From assembly GCA_034680345.1 (NCBI GenBank), contig JAXISZ010000008.1, positions 9,271-73,270 on the forward strand: a stretch of DNA of 64,000 nt, written 5' to 3'. Positions 45,233-52,527 of this stretch are shown here, piece by piece. The first letter of the stretch is position 1, and the number at the start of each line of letters is the position of its first letter. The notes below the pieces were generated by a model that ran no database searches, was not told the DNA's origin, and worked only from the letters and a program-made list of their open reading frames with translations. The DNA comes from SXZD01 sp034680345. GTDB taxonomy: Bacteria > Pseudomonadota > Gammaproteobacteria > Burkholderiales > Burkholderiaceae_B. The position numbers were made by a program, and so were the translations under genes.

Positions 45233-47929
45233 TTACCGGTATTCAATCAGCAGGAATTCAGCGCCACCTGCAATAAGATCGTTGATCTTGAGTTTTGGGA
45301 ACAGGTTGCGCTTAAGCACTCCTAGTTTGATTCGCACCTCCTGCGTGTTGGGCACTCGATGCGGCGTGAAGACCGTTTTCTTGGCAGCATTGTCTACATC
45401 GGTCTTGGTGCAGGGAATCCCTGCTTCATCGTTTAGGATGTCCGCCAGATCCTTCGCTTTGAGCTTGTAGGTCGGGAAGATGTTTTTTCTGCCAAAGGCA
45501 TGTGGTTTTAGCTCATGCGTGCCTGCCTTACGCAGCTTCAATGCGATCAACAGCTCCTGACGCAACCTCTTCAAATCGCCTTGGTCTTTCCGCAGGTATT
45601 TCGAGGCATCGCCCTCAGTGCTCAGGCTGCTTTCGTGGAATGTTGCAAAGGCTTCGAGGTCCTCGACCGTTTTCAGGCAATGCCGTTCCGACAGGTTGTA
45701 TTGCTCCCATAACTGACGGGTCTTTTGAAACTGCTTGATGGTCTCCCAGGGACATGTTTGAAATTGCAGATGCTGGTAGCCTTCACCCTTAGTCATGACG
45801 GGATTGGTCGGTCGTCGCTTCCAGTCGTACTCCATGGAAAGGACTTTTTCCATTTCACGGTCGACGAAATCAGCACCAAGTTCATACATGTCCCGGATGC
45901 CGAGACCCAAGGTCATCATCATCGTATCTGTGGGCTGGCGGTTGAAAAAGAGGTTGATGATTTGGCTATTTTCGGCTGGCTTTGAGGCTGGATCAGGCAG
46001 TTTGATGCCGCCCTTTGCGAGGACATATCGCTCGTCTTCCTTAGGCGCCATGCCCGTGTCTTGCCAGTCTGATGCCTCACTTGGAACAAGGGTAGCCTGA
46101 GCACGTGTTCGCCAGCCCAATGGCTTTCGTATGATGTGTTTGATTTCGTAAACGTCTTCTTTGCCAGATGAGACGCCAGTCAGAAGACGCCTAGAGGATC
46201 GGTAAAACCGACAAAGCGTGCCTTTGGATGCTTGCGCCATTTGCTCGGCAGTCGCAGTGGTCAAGAAACCATCGGTCGTCACGTTGAAGATGGCAACATT
46301 CTTGGGCAGGGCGTTCATAATTTCGCCCAGCACGCCCCGACAAAATGCAGTGATGAAGGCGGCATACACTGGGTTCGTGATCGGGCTTTCAGCGAGTGGC
46401 TTGGTGTCTTGGTCTCGCAGATCATAGATGCGTCGCTCTCGCAACCCTTGAGCAGTCTTGCCATAAGTCGAGTTGACTAGCTCTTTCCAGAACAGGTTAT
46501 TTAAAGTCTTTTTCGGGAACTGCTTACGCTGCTCGATGCAATAACGGGTGAAGCCGTCAAACGGGCGCACTGGGCGCTCAATTCCCTGCTTAACTTTCCC
46601 ATGTCGCCCAGACGGGATGAAACGTCCCTCAATTAATGTGATCTTTGCCCCCAGGCTGTGCGCCAACAAGATCTCGCTGATGTGAGTCGTGCTGTTGCCC
46701 TTTCGGGGAAAAATCAGACCGTTCTCGGTTCTGACTGGCAACACCGGATAGGCAACATCATCAGGGAACTCAAAATCGACATTGGCAAACGCCAGCTCGG
46801 CGGACCGAAAGTTCAACAATTCATCTGTGTCACGAATGGGGCGGCATTCGTCCCAATCAGGTCTGCCGATCAAAGCCATCGCCGATGGATAGGCGCTGGA
46901 AAGGTCATAGTCATACCAGACGCTTTCAAACGCAGGTCCAAACCAGAATTGCTCGTTGCGTCCGCCGTGATAACACTCGGTGAAGAAGTCGAGCGACCAA
47001 TGGATTTTCTTGAGGTAAACGATCTTTTTCTTGGTCTGATATCTCCCGAAGCGTTTGCTCCAGTATTTCTCTTTGATTTCCTCTTTGCCGACGATCTCAA
47101 GTGGGTTAACGCCTTGGTCCTTCCAGAACTGTCGGATCAGATCGACGCCGATGGAGGTCAATGTCACAGGCATGCGGAACTTGCCAGTCCGGTCTTGGTA
47201 AAGACGGATCATCCTACGGGTGTATTGGGTGCAGATTTCGGCGTCTCGGATGGCGTACTCATGAAATGCATCCCAATCTTGCTGCATGAACGCCTTCATG
47301 TTCTGCTTGATCTTCAGCTCTTCCTGTGGGGTCGAACCAAGTTCGATCTTTTCAAAGTCAAGGATGTCACCAATACCTGCAAGGCTCTTTGCGCCAGCAG
47401 GGGCAAGGGTCATGGTGTCCCGGATTTTCACACTAATCGGGATGCTATCGCCGGAAGAAGTCTTACCAAGGTTCAGCCTAATGTCATTGGCGACGTTCAT
47501 GAAGAGGTTGCGAATGTTGTCCAGCTTTAGGGTTGATCTTGTCGCTTCGTCTTTGAAGTCAGCAAATCCCGGCACATCAGCCCTTGTGAAGTGGGCGACA
47601 AGATAGATCGTGCTGGGCAAAATTAGGTTAGGGAAGCGGGCGCAACCATCAGCCAACGCAGATGTCAGGAAATCTTCCAGAGTTATACGGTCCTCAACAT
47701 TAGGACCTCTTGGCTTGAGCAGTCCTGACCAGATTGGTGCAGAGCTATCATCACCATGACGTTCTATCACGGTGCAGCAGTATTGATAGCTGAGAACCTC
47801 GTTGTTTAAGGTCCGGCTGGCGTCGTCAGTGTATCGCTGGTATTCGGTATCAAAGCCAATGATCAGGTAACGGCTGGGGTCAGCACGCACTGTGTGGATC
47901 GAATCGAATTGTGACTTTAATAAGGGCAT
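45233..47929 (-). CDS. Family B DNA polymerase, primer-independent (piPolB)-like
   Basis: 898 aa. The N-terminal 3'-5' exonuclease has ExoI D27-x-E29 (IIGFDTEYQ), a variant ExoII (LVAHFTRADV) and ExoIII Y225-A-I-R-D229. Next are YHGG (320-323), motif A DLSSAYPSA (D342), motif B KELVNSTYG (482-490) and a motif C that reads NVTTDGF (D553) instead of the usual DTD. Downstream are WRTRAQAT (606-613) and MEYDWKRRPTNP (699-710). No terminal protein gene accompanies it. Protein-primed and primer-independent PolBs share this layout; the recombinase neighbours favour the pipolin type. A perfect inverted repeat lies 8 bp before the start. Family B membership is firm; primer independence is inference. 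Confidence 0.85.
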   Translation of the reverse strand: MPLLKSQFDSIHTVRADPSRYLIIGFDTEYQRYTDDASRTLNNEVLSYQYCCTVIERHGDDSSAPIWSGLLKPRGPNVEDRITLEDFLTSALADGCARFPNLILPSTIYLVAHFTRADVPGFADFKDEATRSTLKLDNIRNLFMNVANDIRLNLGKTSSGDSIPISVKIRDTMTLAPAGAKSLAGIGDILDFEKIELGSTPQEELKIKQNMKAFMQQDWDAFHEYAIRDAEICTQYTRRMIRLYQDRTGKFRMPVTLTSIGVDLIRQFWKDQGVNPLEIVGKEEIKEKYWSKRFGRYQTKKKIVYLKKIHWSLDFFTECYHGGRNEQFWFGPAFESVWYDYDLSSAYPSAMALIGRPDWDECRPIRDTDELLNFRSAELAFANVDFEFPDDVAYPVLPVRTENGLIFPRKGNSTTHISEILLAHSLGAKITLIEGRFIPSGRHGKVKQGIERPVRPFDGFTRYCIEQRKQFPKKTLNNLFWKELVNSTYGKTAQGLRERRIYDLRDQDTKPLAESPITNPVYAAFITAFCRGVLGEIMNALPKNVAIFNVTTDGFLTTATAEQMAQASKGTLCRFYRSSRRLLTGVSSGKEDVYEIKHIIRKPLGWRTRAQATLVPSEASDWQDTGMAPKEDERYVLAKGGIKLPDPASKPAENSQIINLFFNRQPTDTMMMTLGLGIRDMYELGADFVDREMEKVLSMEYDWKRRPTNPVMTKGEGYQHLQFQTCPWETIKQFQKTRQLWEQYNLSERHCLKTVEDLEAFATFHESSLSTEGDASKYLRKDQGDLKRLRQELLIALKLRKAGTHELKPHAFGRKNIFPTYKLKAKDLADILNDEAGIPCTKTDVDNAAKKTVFTPHRVPNTQEVRIKLGVLKRNLFPKLKINDLIAGGAEFLLIEYR

Positions 47930-47936
47930 GACAGAA

Positions 47937-47980
47937 GTAGTAAAAGTTTATCCTAATTACCCATACCAAACTTTTACTAC
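47937..47980. repeat. Perfect 13-bp inverted repeat upstream of the polymerase
   Basis: gtagtaaaagttt (47937-47949) and aaacttttactac (47968-47980) are exact reverse complements separated by 18 bases. The proximal arm lies 8 bp from the polymerase start codon and so would cover its ribosome binding site in mRNA. It can act as a protein-binding site or as an RNA hairpin limiting polymerase synthesis. Confidence 0.75.
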
Positions 47981-48024
47981 AATGTTAGCGCCCAAAAAAT
48001 TGAAAAAGACTATTTTTTATTAAA

Positions 48025-48050
48025 AGTAAAAATAAGTAAAAATAAGTTAA
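48025..48050 (+). repeat. Short tandem direct repeats (iteron-like)
   Basis: agtaaaaata occurs twice in tandem (48025-48034, 48035-48044), followed by a partial third unit agttaa. They sit in the AT-rich centre of the polymerase-integrase gap. Two copies are too few to claim an iteron origin. Confidence 0.45.
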
Positions 48051-48191
48051 ATGTAGTTTTATTTAAAATTTATCAATTCAAATCCGGAATCGATTGATCG
48101 AGTAGGCGGAGGTCTATCGCCGTAACTGGTTATCGAATAACAAAAATATCATCAGTCACACTAAGCCATTGATTTCAAACACTATTTTGTC

Positions 48192-48209
48192 CGTACAAAA
48201 CGGTGTACG
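48192..48209. promoter_or_regulatory. Palindrome with CGGTGTAC upstream of the integrase
   Basis: cgtaca-aaacgg-tgtacg has perfect 6-bp arms and includes cggtgtac, the octamer found twice upstream of the 121-aa gene near 43.2 kb. It is 55 bp upstream of the recombinase start. A common regulator is the simplest explanation. Confidence 0.5.
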
Positions 48210-48263
48210 AAATGATCTCGTTTTATTAAAATAGATTTTGATATTTTTATAACGAGATAGCTC

Positions 48264-48866
48264 ATGGCACTTGGAAAACAAGCAAAGGTCCTGTCGAAGC
48301 AGCAAATCGAATCCCTGTACCTCTCGCTGTCATTGACCCGAGACCCTGACAGGAACCGTCTGATCTTCCTTCTGTCTGTGAAGGCGGGTCTGAGGGCAAA
48401 AGAGATCGCTGGGCTGACGTGGGGAATGGTCATTGATGCTTCAGGTGATCTTTCAGATCAGATTGCCTTGGAGAACTTGGCGTCAAAGGGCATGTCAGGT
48501 CGGATCATCCCGATTAACAAACTGCTTAAGCAGGAGCTCCAGCGCCAGTTGGATGGAGTCCTTGTCAAGAAGACCATCCAAGAAATCCGCAATCAACGGG
48601 TAATACAAACCCAAAGGGGCGATGCAACATCTGCCCAGGTGATCGTGAATATGTTCAAAGGTTGGTATGCCCGTGCTGGTCTGATTGGTTGTTCATCCCA
48701 TAGCGGCCGCCGTACCTTCATAACCAATGCAGCAAAAAAGATTTCTACGGTTGGTGGCTCATTGAGAGATGTTCAGTGGCTTGCTGGTCACAGCAGCCTT
48801 CAGACAACCCAGCGGTATATTGATGGCGATAGTGATGCCCGCAGGAAGGTTGTTGATCTTGTCTGA
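48264..48866 (+). CDS. Tyrosine recombinase, catalytic domain only
   Basis: 200 aa. Catalytic residues are recognisable: arginine in AGLRAKEIAGLTWG, HxxR in SHSGRRTF, histidine in LAGHSSLQTTQRY and the tyrosine of QRYIDGDSD. The N-terminal core-binding domain of standard integrases is missing; only about 20 residues precede the catalytic fold. The gene ends inside the start region of the serine recombinase. A decayed homologue lies at 44955-45213. It may excise the element or resolve replication products, alone or with the serine enzyme. Confidence 0.85.
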   Translation: MALGKQAKVLSKQQIESLYLSLSLTRDPDRNRLIFLLSVKAGLRAKEIAGLTWGMVIDASGDLSDQIALENLASKGMSGRIIPINKLLKQELQRQLDGVLVKKTIQEIRNQRVIQTQRGDATSAQVIVNMFKGWYARAGLIGCSSHSGRRTFITNAAKKISTVGGSLRDVQWLAGHSSLQTTQRYIDGDSDARRKVVDLV

Positions 48867-50535
48867 AGTTCTCCACATCTACACCCGTGTTTCCACCCTT
48901 GTCCAAGCCGATGAGGGAATGTCTTTGGAGTTCCAAAAAGAGTTGGGTATCAAACGTGCTCAGGATCTGGGCTTTGACTTCAAGCTTTGGAACGAAGGTG
49001 GCAAGTCCTCAAACCACGAAGAACTTGATAAGCGACCAATGCTGTCGCAGCTTTTCAACGAGATAAAACGTGGCTCCGTCAAACACCTGTTTGTGTACGA
49101 TCAGTCACGGTTATCACGTAACGACACGGTCTCATCCATCTTCCGTATCGAATGCGCCAAACAGGGAGTGACCCTTTACAACAAGGAGGGGAAGTACAAC
49201 CTGAGTGACCACAACGACCACTTCATGAAGCAAATTCTTGATGCGGTCGGTCAATTCGACAATGCCCAAAGAGCAGAACGAACACGACTGGGCAAATTGG
49301 CACGAATTAGGCAGGGGAACTGGATGGGAGGGCCTCCACCATATGGCTACGAAATCCAGAATCGAAAATTGGTCATCAATGATGAAGAAGCGAAATGGGT
49401 CAAGTACATCTACGAGCAATATGCCGAGCGTGTGCCACTCATTGACGTGAAATTTGAGCTTGACTCCAAGGGGGTCGAACCAAGGCGCAAGCTTGGCACT
49501 TGGACGATGGGCTCATTGCAGGCGTTGCTGCGAAATACCCACTACCTTGGGTATTGGGATTTTAAGGATGGAAAGACAGGTGAGGAAATCCGAGTTGATT
49601 GCCCCCGGATTCTTCCTTCTGCGTTGTGGTCCAAAGTTCAGAAAACCAAGGAAGATCATCTCAGCAAACGCAACAGCACCAATGCGGTGAAGCATTTCTA
49701 CATGCTCAAGAACGTGCTTCGCTGTGGTCATTGCGGAACATGGCTGTCTGGAACAATTAACCCAAAGCAACCAAGTAAGAAACACTACTACTGTCCCAAG
49801 AAAATGCGTGAATGGGGAAAACGGTCGATTGAGCAGGAAGATAAGTGGAAGCGTGGCAGGGTGTGTGAAATGACTCGGTCACTGAACATCGATGCCACAG
49901 ATGAACTGGTCTGGAACACCGTCCTCGATGTCATCACCAAAAGTCGAACCTTCAGAGAAAAAACCAAGGTTGAAATTCTCGGGGAGGACTACCTGTCTGC
50001 CAAAGGCGCTGAAGAAGAAATCAAAAATGTGAATCAGAAGGTGAGCCAGTTGAAAAAGATGCTGGCAAAGGTGCAGGATGCACTTGCACGGGTGGAGACG
50101 GACAGGTTGATGGAGCGACTGAGCCCCGATCAGTACCCAGTTGTTCGTGGAAACATCAGCAAAGAAAAACTGGCGATTGAAGTCGAAATCGAACAACTGA
50201 CTGCTAAGGCTGACGGCATCGGTCGTGATCGTAAGTGGTTCAAATGGCTGGATAACTTTCGGCAAAAAATCGACTCATTCAAGGATTTCACGCCTGCCCA
50301 GCGCAAAGAGGTCTTGGCGGGGCTTTTAACCTCGGTGGATGTTTTAATGATCGACAGTCAGACACATTGGCTGGAACTTCAATTCAATGTGCCGCTCGTG
50401 GATGATGAGTTGGTGTATCGTGATCCATCCAACAAGAAGCTCGGCTATGCCATCAAAAATGGCATGACGACCTGCATGGTTGAGCTATCCCAGAAGTCCC
50501 ATGGCAAAAAAAAACCAATCGAGCCAACTACTTGA
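48859..50535 (+). CDS. Large serine recombinase
   Basis: About 558 aa from TTG at 48859, which has AGGAAGG 10 bp upstream and lies inside the end of the tyrosine recombinase gene; a longer frame starting upstream would add unrelated residues. The resolvase domain starts HIYTRVSTLVQADEG (nucleophile serine in TRVS) and has FVYDQSRLSRNDT. A 'Recombinase' domain (NTHYLGYWDFKDGKTG), a zinc ribbon (CGHCGTWLSG ... YYCPKK) and a coiled coil follow, as in phage-type integrases. Its stop is 28 bp from attR, so it most likely integrates the island at glmS. Confidence 0.88.
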   Translation: MSEVLHIYTRVSTLVQADEGMSLEFQKELGIKRAQDLGFDFKLWNEGGKSSNHEELDKRPMLSQLFNEIKRGSVKHLFVYDQSRLSRNDTVSSIFRIECAKQGVTLYNKEGKYNLSDHNDHFMKQILDAVGQFDNAQRAERTRLGKLARIRQGNWMGGPPPYGYEIQNRKLVINDEEAKWVKYIYEQYAERVPLIDVKFELDSKGVEPRRKLGTWTMGSLQALLRNTHYLGYWDFKDGKTGEEIRVDCPRILPSALWSKVQKTKEDHLSKRNSTNAVKHFYMLKNVLRCGHCGTWLSGTINPKQPSKKHYYCPKKMREWGKRSIEQEDKWKRGRVCEMTRSLNIDATDELVWNTVLDVITKSRTFREKTKVEILGEDYLSAKGAEEEIKNVNQKVSQLKKMLAKVQDALARVETDRLMERLSPDQYPVVRGNISKEKLAIEVEIEQLTAKADGIGRDRKWFKWLDNFRQKIDSFKDFTPAQRKEVLAGLLTSVDVLMIDSQTHWLELQFNVPLVDDELVYRDPSNKKLGYAIKNGMTTCMVELSQKSHGKKKPIEPTT

Positions 50536-50537
50536 AT

Positions 50538-50549
50538 AAAGGTCAAAAG
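50538..50549 (-). repeat. Terminal inverted repeat of the island, right copy
   Basis: aaaggtcaaaag is the exact reverse complement of cttttgaccttt at 37055-37066. It starts 2 bp after the serine recombinase stop and 14 bp before the attR core. Confidence 0.55.
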
Positions 50550-50563
50550 GACTTTAGTCCGCC

Positions 50564-50574
50564 ACGGTGGAATA
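50564..50574 (+). other. Right attachment-site core (attR), duplicate of glmS end
   Basis: acggtggaata repeats the end of glmS. Read in frame, the sequence around it (tcc gcc acg gtg gaa tag) imitates the last codons of glmS including a stop. Sequence to the right is taken as the original chromosome downstream of glmS. Confidence 0.72.
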
Positions 50575-50666
50575 GTTTCGCTTTTACCTTTGCGTGCTTC
50601 GAGGTTGATGTTAGCACCCATGTTACTGTGATATAGGTACGCAACAATAGGCAAGTCAGAAGAGCT

Positions 50667-50705
50667 TTGAGGGTGCTTATTGGGTCCCTCAGAGGGTTTT
50701 TCACC
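50667..50705 (+). terminator. Probable intrinsic terminator, likely native to glmS
   Basis: ttgaggg, a 12-base loop and ccctcag, then gagggttttt. It is located just outside attR, where the glmS terminator would have been before insertion. Confidence 0.45.
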
Positions 50706-51036
50706 AAAATTCTTTTATCAATTGCACAAGTCGATCGGGGTTGGGGGGGGGCATAGTGAATACAACTTGTCAGTGATCAGGTCCGAGCCTTAAATGTATG
50801 AGCATTGATTAAAAATTAACATGCTAAGTCGCTACAGGAGCAAAATAGTTATTTTTTGGCATGAAGAACAGATCTAGAAAATAAATATGAACAACGCTGT
50901 GAATCGTACTTGTGAATCATAGCTTGTAAGAACAGATGGTTTTAAATCAATTACAATAGAAAATTACTCTGTCCACACCGTTGCCCTGTACTTTTTTGTC
51001 AAAGTTAGTGCAAGTCAGAAAACTGAAAGCTTCCGC

Positions 51037-52488
51037 GTGTCCAAGTTGCACTTTTTATCAGGCAGTGTCTCAAGCAAGCCACTGTACGTTGATTTAGATG
51101 GTACTCTTACATATACTGATTTGTTGTTTGAGGCAGCTTTGATGCTGCTTAAGCGCAATCCTTTAAATTTATTGATGATGTTATTTTGGTTGTGCCGAGG
51201 TCGCGCTTATTTAAAAGCGCAAATGGCGATGCGCGTACAACCAGACCCCAAACTTTTGCCCTACCACCAAGGTTTACTGGAGCGTTTGCGTCAAGAAAAA
51301 GCTTCTGGTCGTCGGTTAATTTTGGCAAGTGCGTCAAATCAATTTTGGGTGCAAGCTGTGGCTGATCACCTGGGAATTTTTGATGATGTGCTTGCGAGCG
51401 ACGGCAAAATCAATTTGCGCGCGCGGCAAAAACGTTTCGCAATTGAAGCACATAATTGTGGTAAGCCGTATGCGTATGCGGGCAATAGCGATGATGATCG
51501 TGCTGTTTGGCATGGTGCGGCAGAGGTTTGGGTGATAAATGCACGGGCTGCTTTGCAGCGAGATGTATTGTTGGCAGAACCGCGTGCCGTTGTGTTTCCG
51601 CGCTTACGTTTATCAATGATGGACTTAATACGGGCCTTGCGCTTGTATCAATGGGCTAAAAATATATTGTTATTTTTGCCATTGTTGGCTGCGCATTGTT
51701 GGGATGTAACGGCTTGGTGGAATGCATTTTTAGGTTTTTTAATTTTTGGTTGTTGTGCATCGGCCACCTACATAGTCAATGACTTATGGGACTTAGGTGC
51801 TGATCGCATGCATCCCAGAAAACGTTTCCGTCCATTTGCAAGCGGTCGGTTATCGATAGTTTCAGGATTGTTTTTGTTGATTTTTCTATTGCCCATTTCA
51901 TTGTGGGCTGCTGCTGGTTTGTCTTGGGTATTTTTTGGTTTGTTGTTGCTTTATGTTGTGATAACAATTGCTTATTCTTTGTATTTAAAAAAAATACCTT
52001 TAGTTGATGTATTGGTTTTAGCTTTTTTATACATTCATCGTATATTTTCTGGTGGGGTATTGGTTGGTTTAACATTAACCCATTGGTTAATTATGGTTGC
52101 TTTATTTATGTTTGTTAGTCTTGCGTTGGTAAAACGTTGCACCGAATTGCAGTGGATGCGTCGAGCCGGAAAAACCAATGCTGCGGGCCGTGGGTATCGC
52201 GTCAGTGACTTGCCTTATTTGTCTGGGGTTGGAGTTACATCTGGTTTGGTTGCCATTATGGTGTTGGCTTTATACATTCAAACGCAAAGTCATTCGCTTT
52301 TATATTCAGCGGCTTACTATTTGTGGTTTATATTGCCTGTTTTATTGTATTGGGTGATGCGTTTATGGATTAAAACAACCCGTATGCAGGTGCATGATGA
52401 TCCTTTATTATTTGCAATTCAAGATAAACCCAGTTGGGTTGTGGCAATTTTAGTGGCTTTTTTTGTTTGTATGGCTTCGTTTGCTTAA
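51037..52488 (+). CDS. HAD phosphatase-UbiA prenyltransferase fusion
   Basis: 483 aa starting at GTG. Residues about 15-190 are a HAD-like domain (YVDLDGTLTYTD with the nucleophile Asp, ILASASNQFWVQ, YAGNSDDDRAVW). The rest is a UbiA-type prenyltransferase with about eight membrane spans and the Asp-rich motif NDLWDLGADRMHPRKRFRPFASG. This fusion resembles the decaprenyl-phosphate phosphoribosyltransferase type, which attaches a phosphosugar to a polyprenyl phosphate; the substrates here are unproven. It opens the polysaccharide cluster. Confidence 0.82.
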   Translation: MSKLHFLSGSVSSKPLYVDLDGTLTYTDLLFEAALMLLKRNPLNLLMMLFWLCRGRAYLKAQMAMRVQPDPKLLPYHQGLLERLRQEKASGRRLILASASNQFWVQAVADHLGIFDDVLASDGKINLRARQKRFAIEAHNCGKPYAYAGNSDDDRAVWHGAAEVWVINARAALQRDVLLAEPRAVVFPRLRLSMMDLIRALRLYQWAKNILLFLPLLAAHCWDVTAWWNAFLGFLIFGCCASATYIVNDLWDLGADRMHPRKRFRPFASGRLSIVSGLFLLIFLLPISLWAAAGLSWVFFGLLLLYVVITIAYSLYLKKIPLVDVLVLAFLYIHRIFSGGVLVGLTLTHWLIMVALFMFVSLALVKRCTELQWMRRAGKTNAAGRGYRVSDLPYLSGVGVTSGLVAIMVLALYIQTQSHSLLYSAAYYLWFILPVLLYWVMRLWIKTTRMQVHDDPLLFAIQDKPSWVVAILVAFFVCMASFA

Positions 52489-52527
52489 TCCATATTTATT
52501 AAAAAATGAATATTTATATTGATTGAA

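Larger units (their letters stand above)
47930..48263. promoter_or_regulatory. Divergent polymerase/integrase control region, candidate origin
   Basis: 334 bp of strongly AT-rich DNA between the two divergent genes. It contains the perfect 13-bp inverted repeat (47937-47980), tandem agtaaaaata copies (48025-48044) and the cgtaca/tgtacg palindrome with CGGTGTAC (48192-48209). A long-range pair tctcgtt/aacgaga (around 48215-48257) flanks the integrase leader. The density of repeats suggests operators and possibly a replication origin. Confidence 0.5.
50536..51036. other. Gap holding attR, the probable original glmS terminator and a promoter region
   Basis: The left 45 bp belong to the island end. 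A terminator-like hairpin follows at about 50667. The right 300 bp are AT-rich with no credible ORF and presumably hold the promoter of the polysaccharide cluster. A run of seven or more G near 50744 is notable but unexplained. Confidence 0.5.

Noticed and set aside
46658..47530. A 290-codon open frame on the plus strand opposite the polymerase gene
   Set aside because: It is fully antisense to a gene with clear family B polymerase motifs, lacks a ribosome site, and its predicted product has no recognisable domain.
48769..48858. Upstream start for the serine recombinase
   Set aside because: The extra 30 residues are the tyrosine recombinase catalytic region read in another frame; the resolvase fold starts only after 48859.
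37039..50574. Tn7-like transposon at glmS
   Set aside because: No tnsA-E homologue, no Tn7-type ends and no 5-bp target duplication were seen; the recombinases and att cores give a better explanation.
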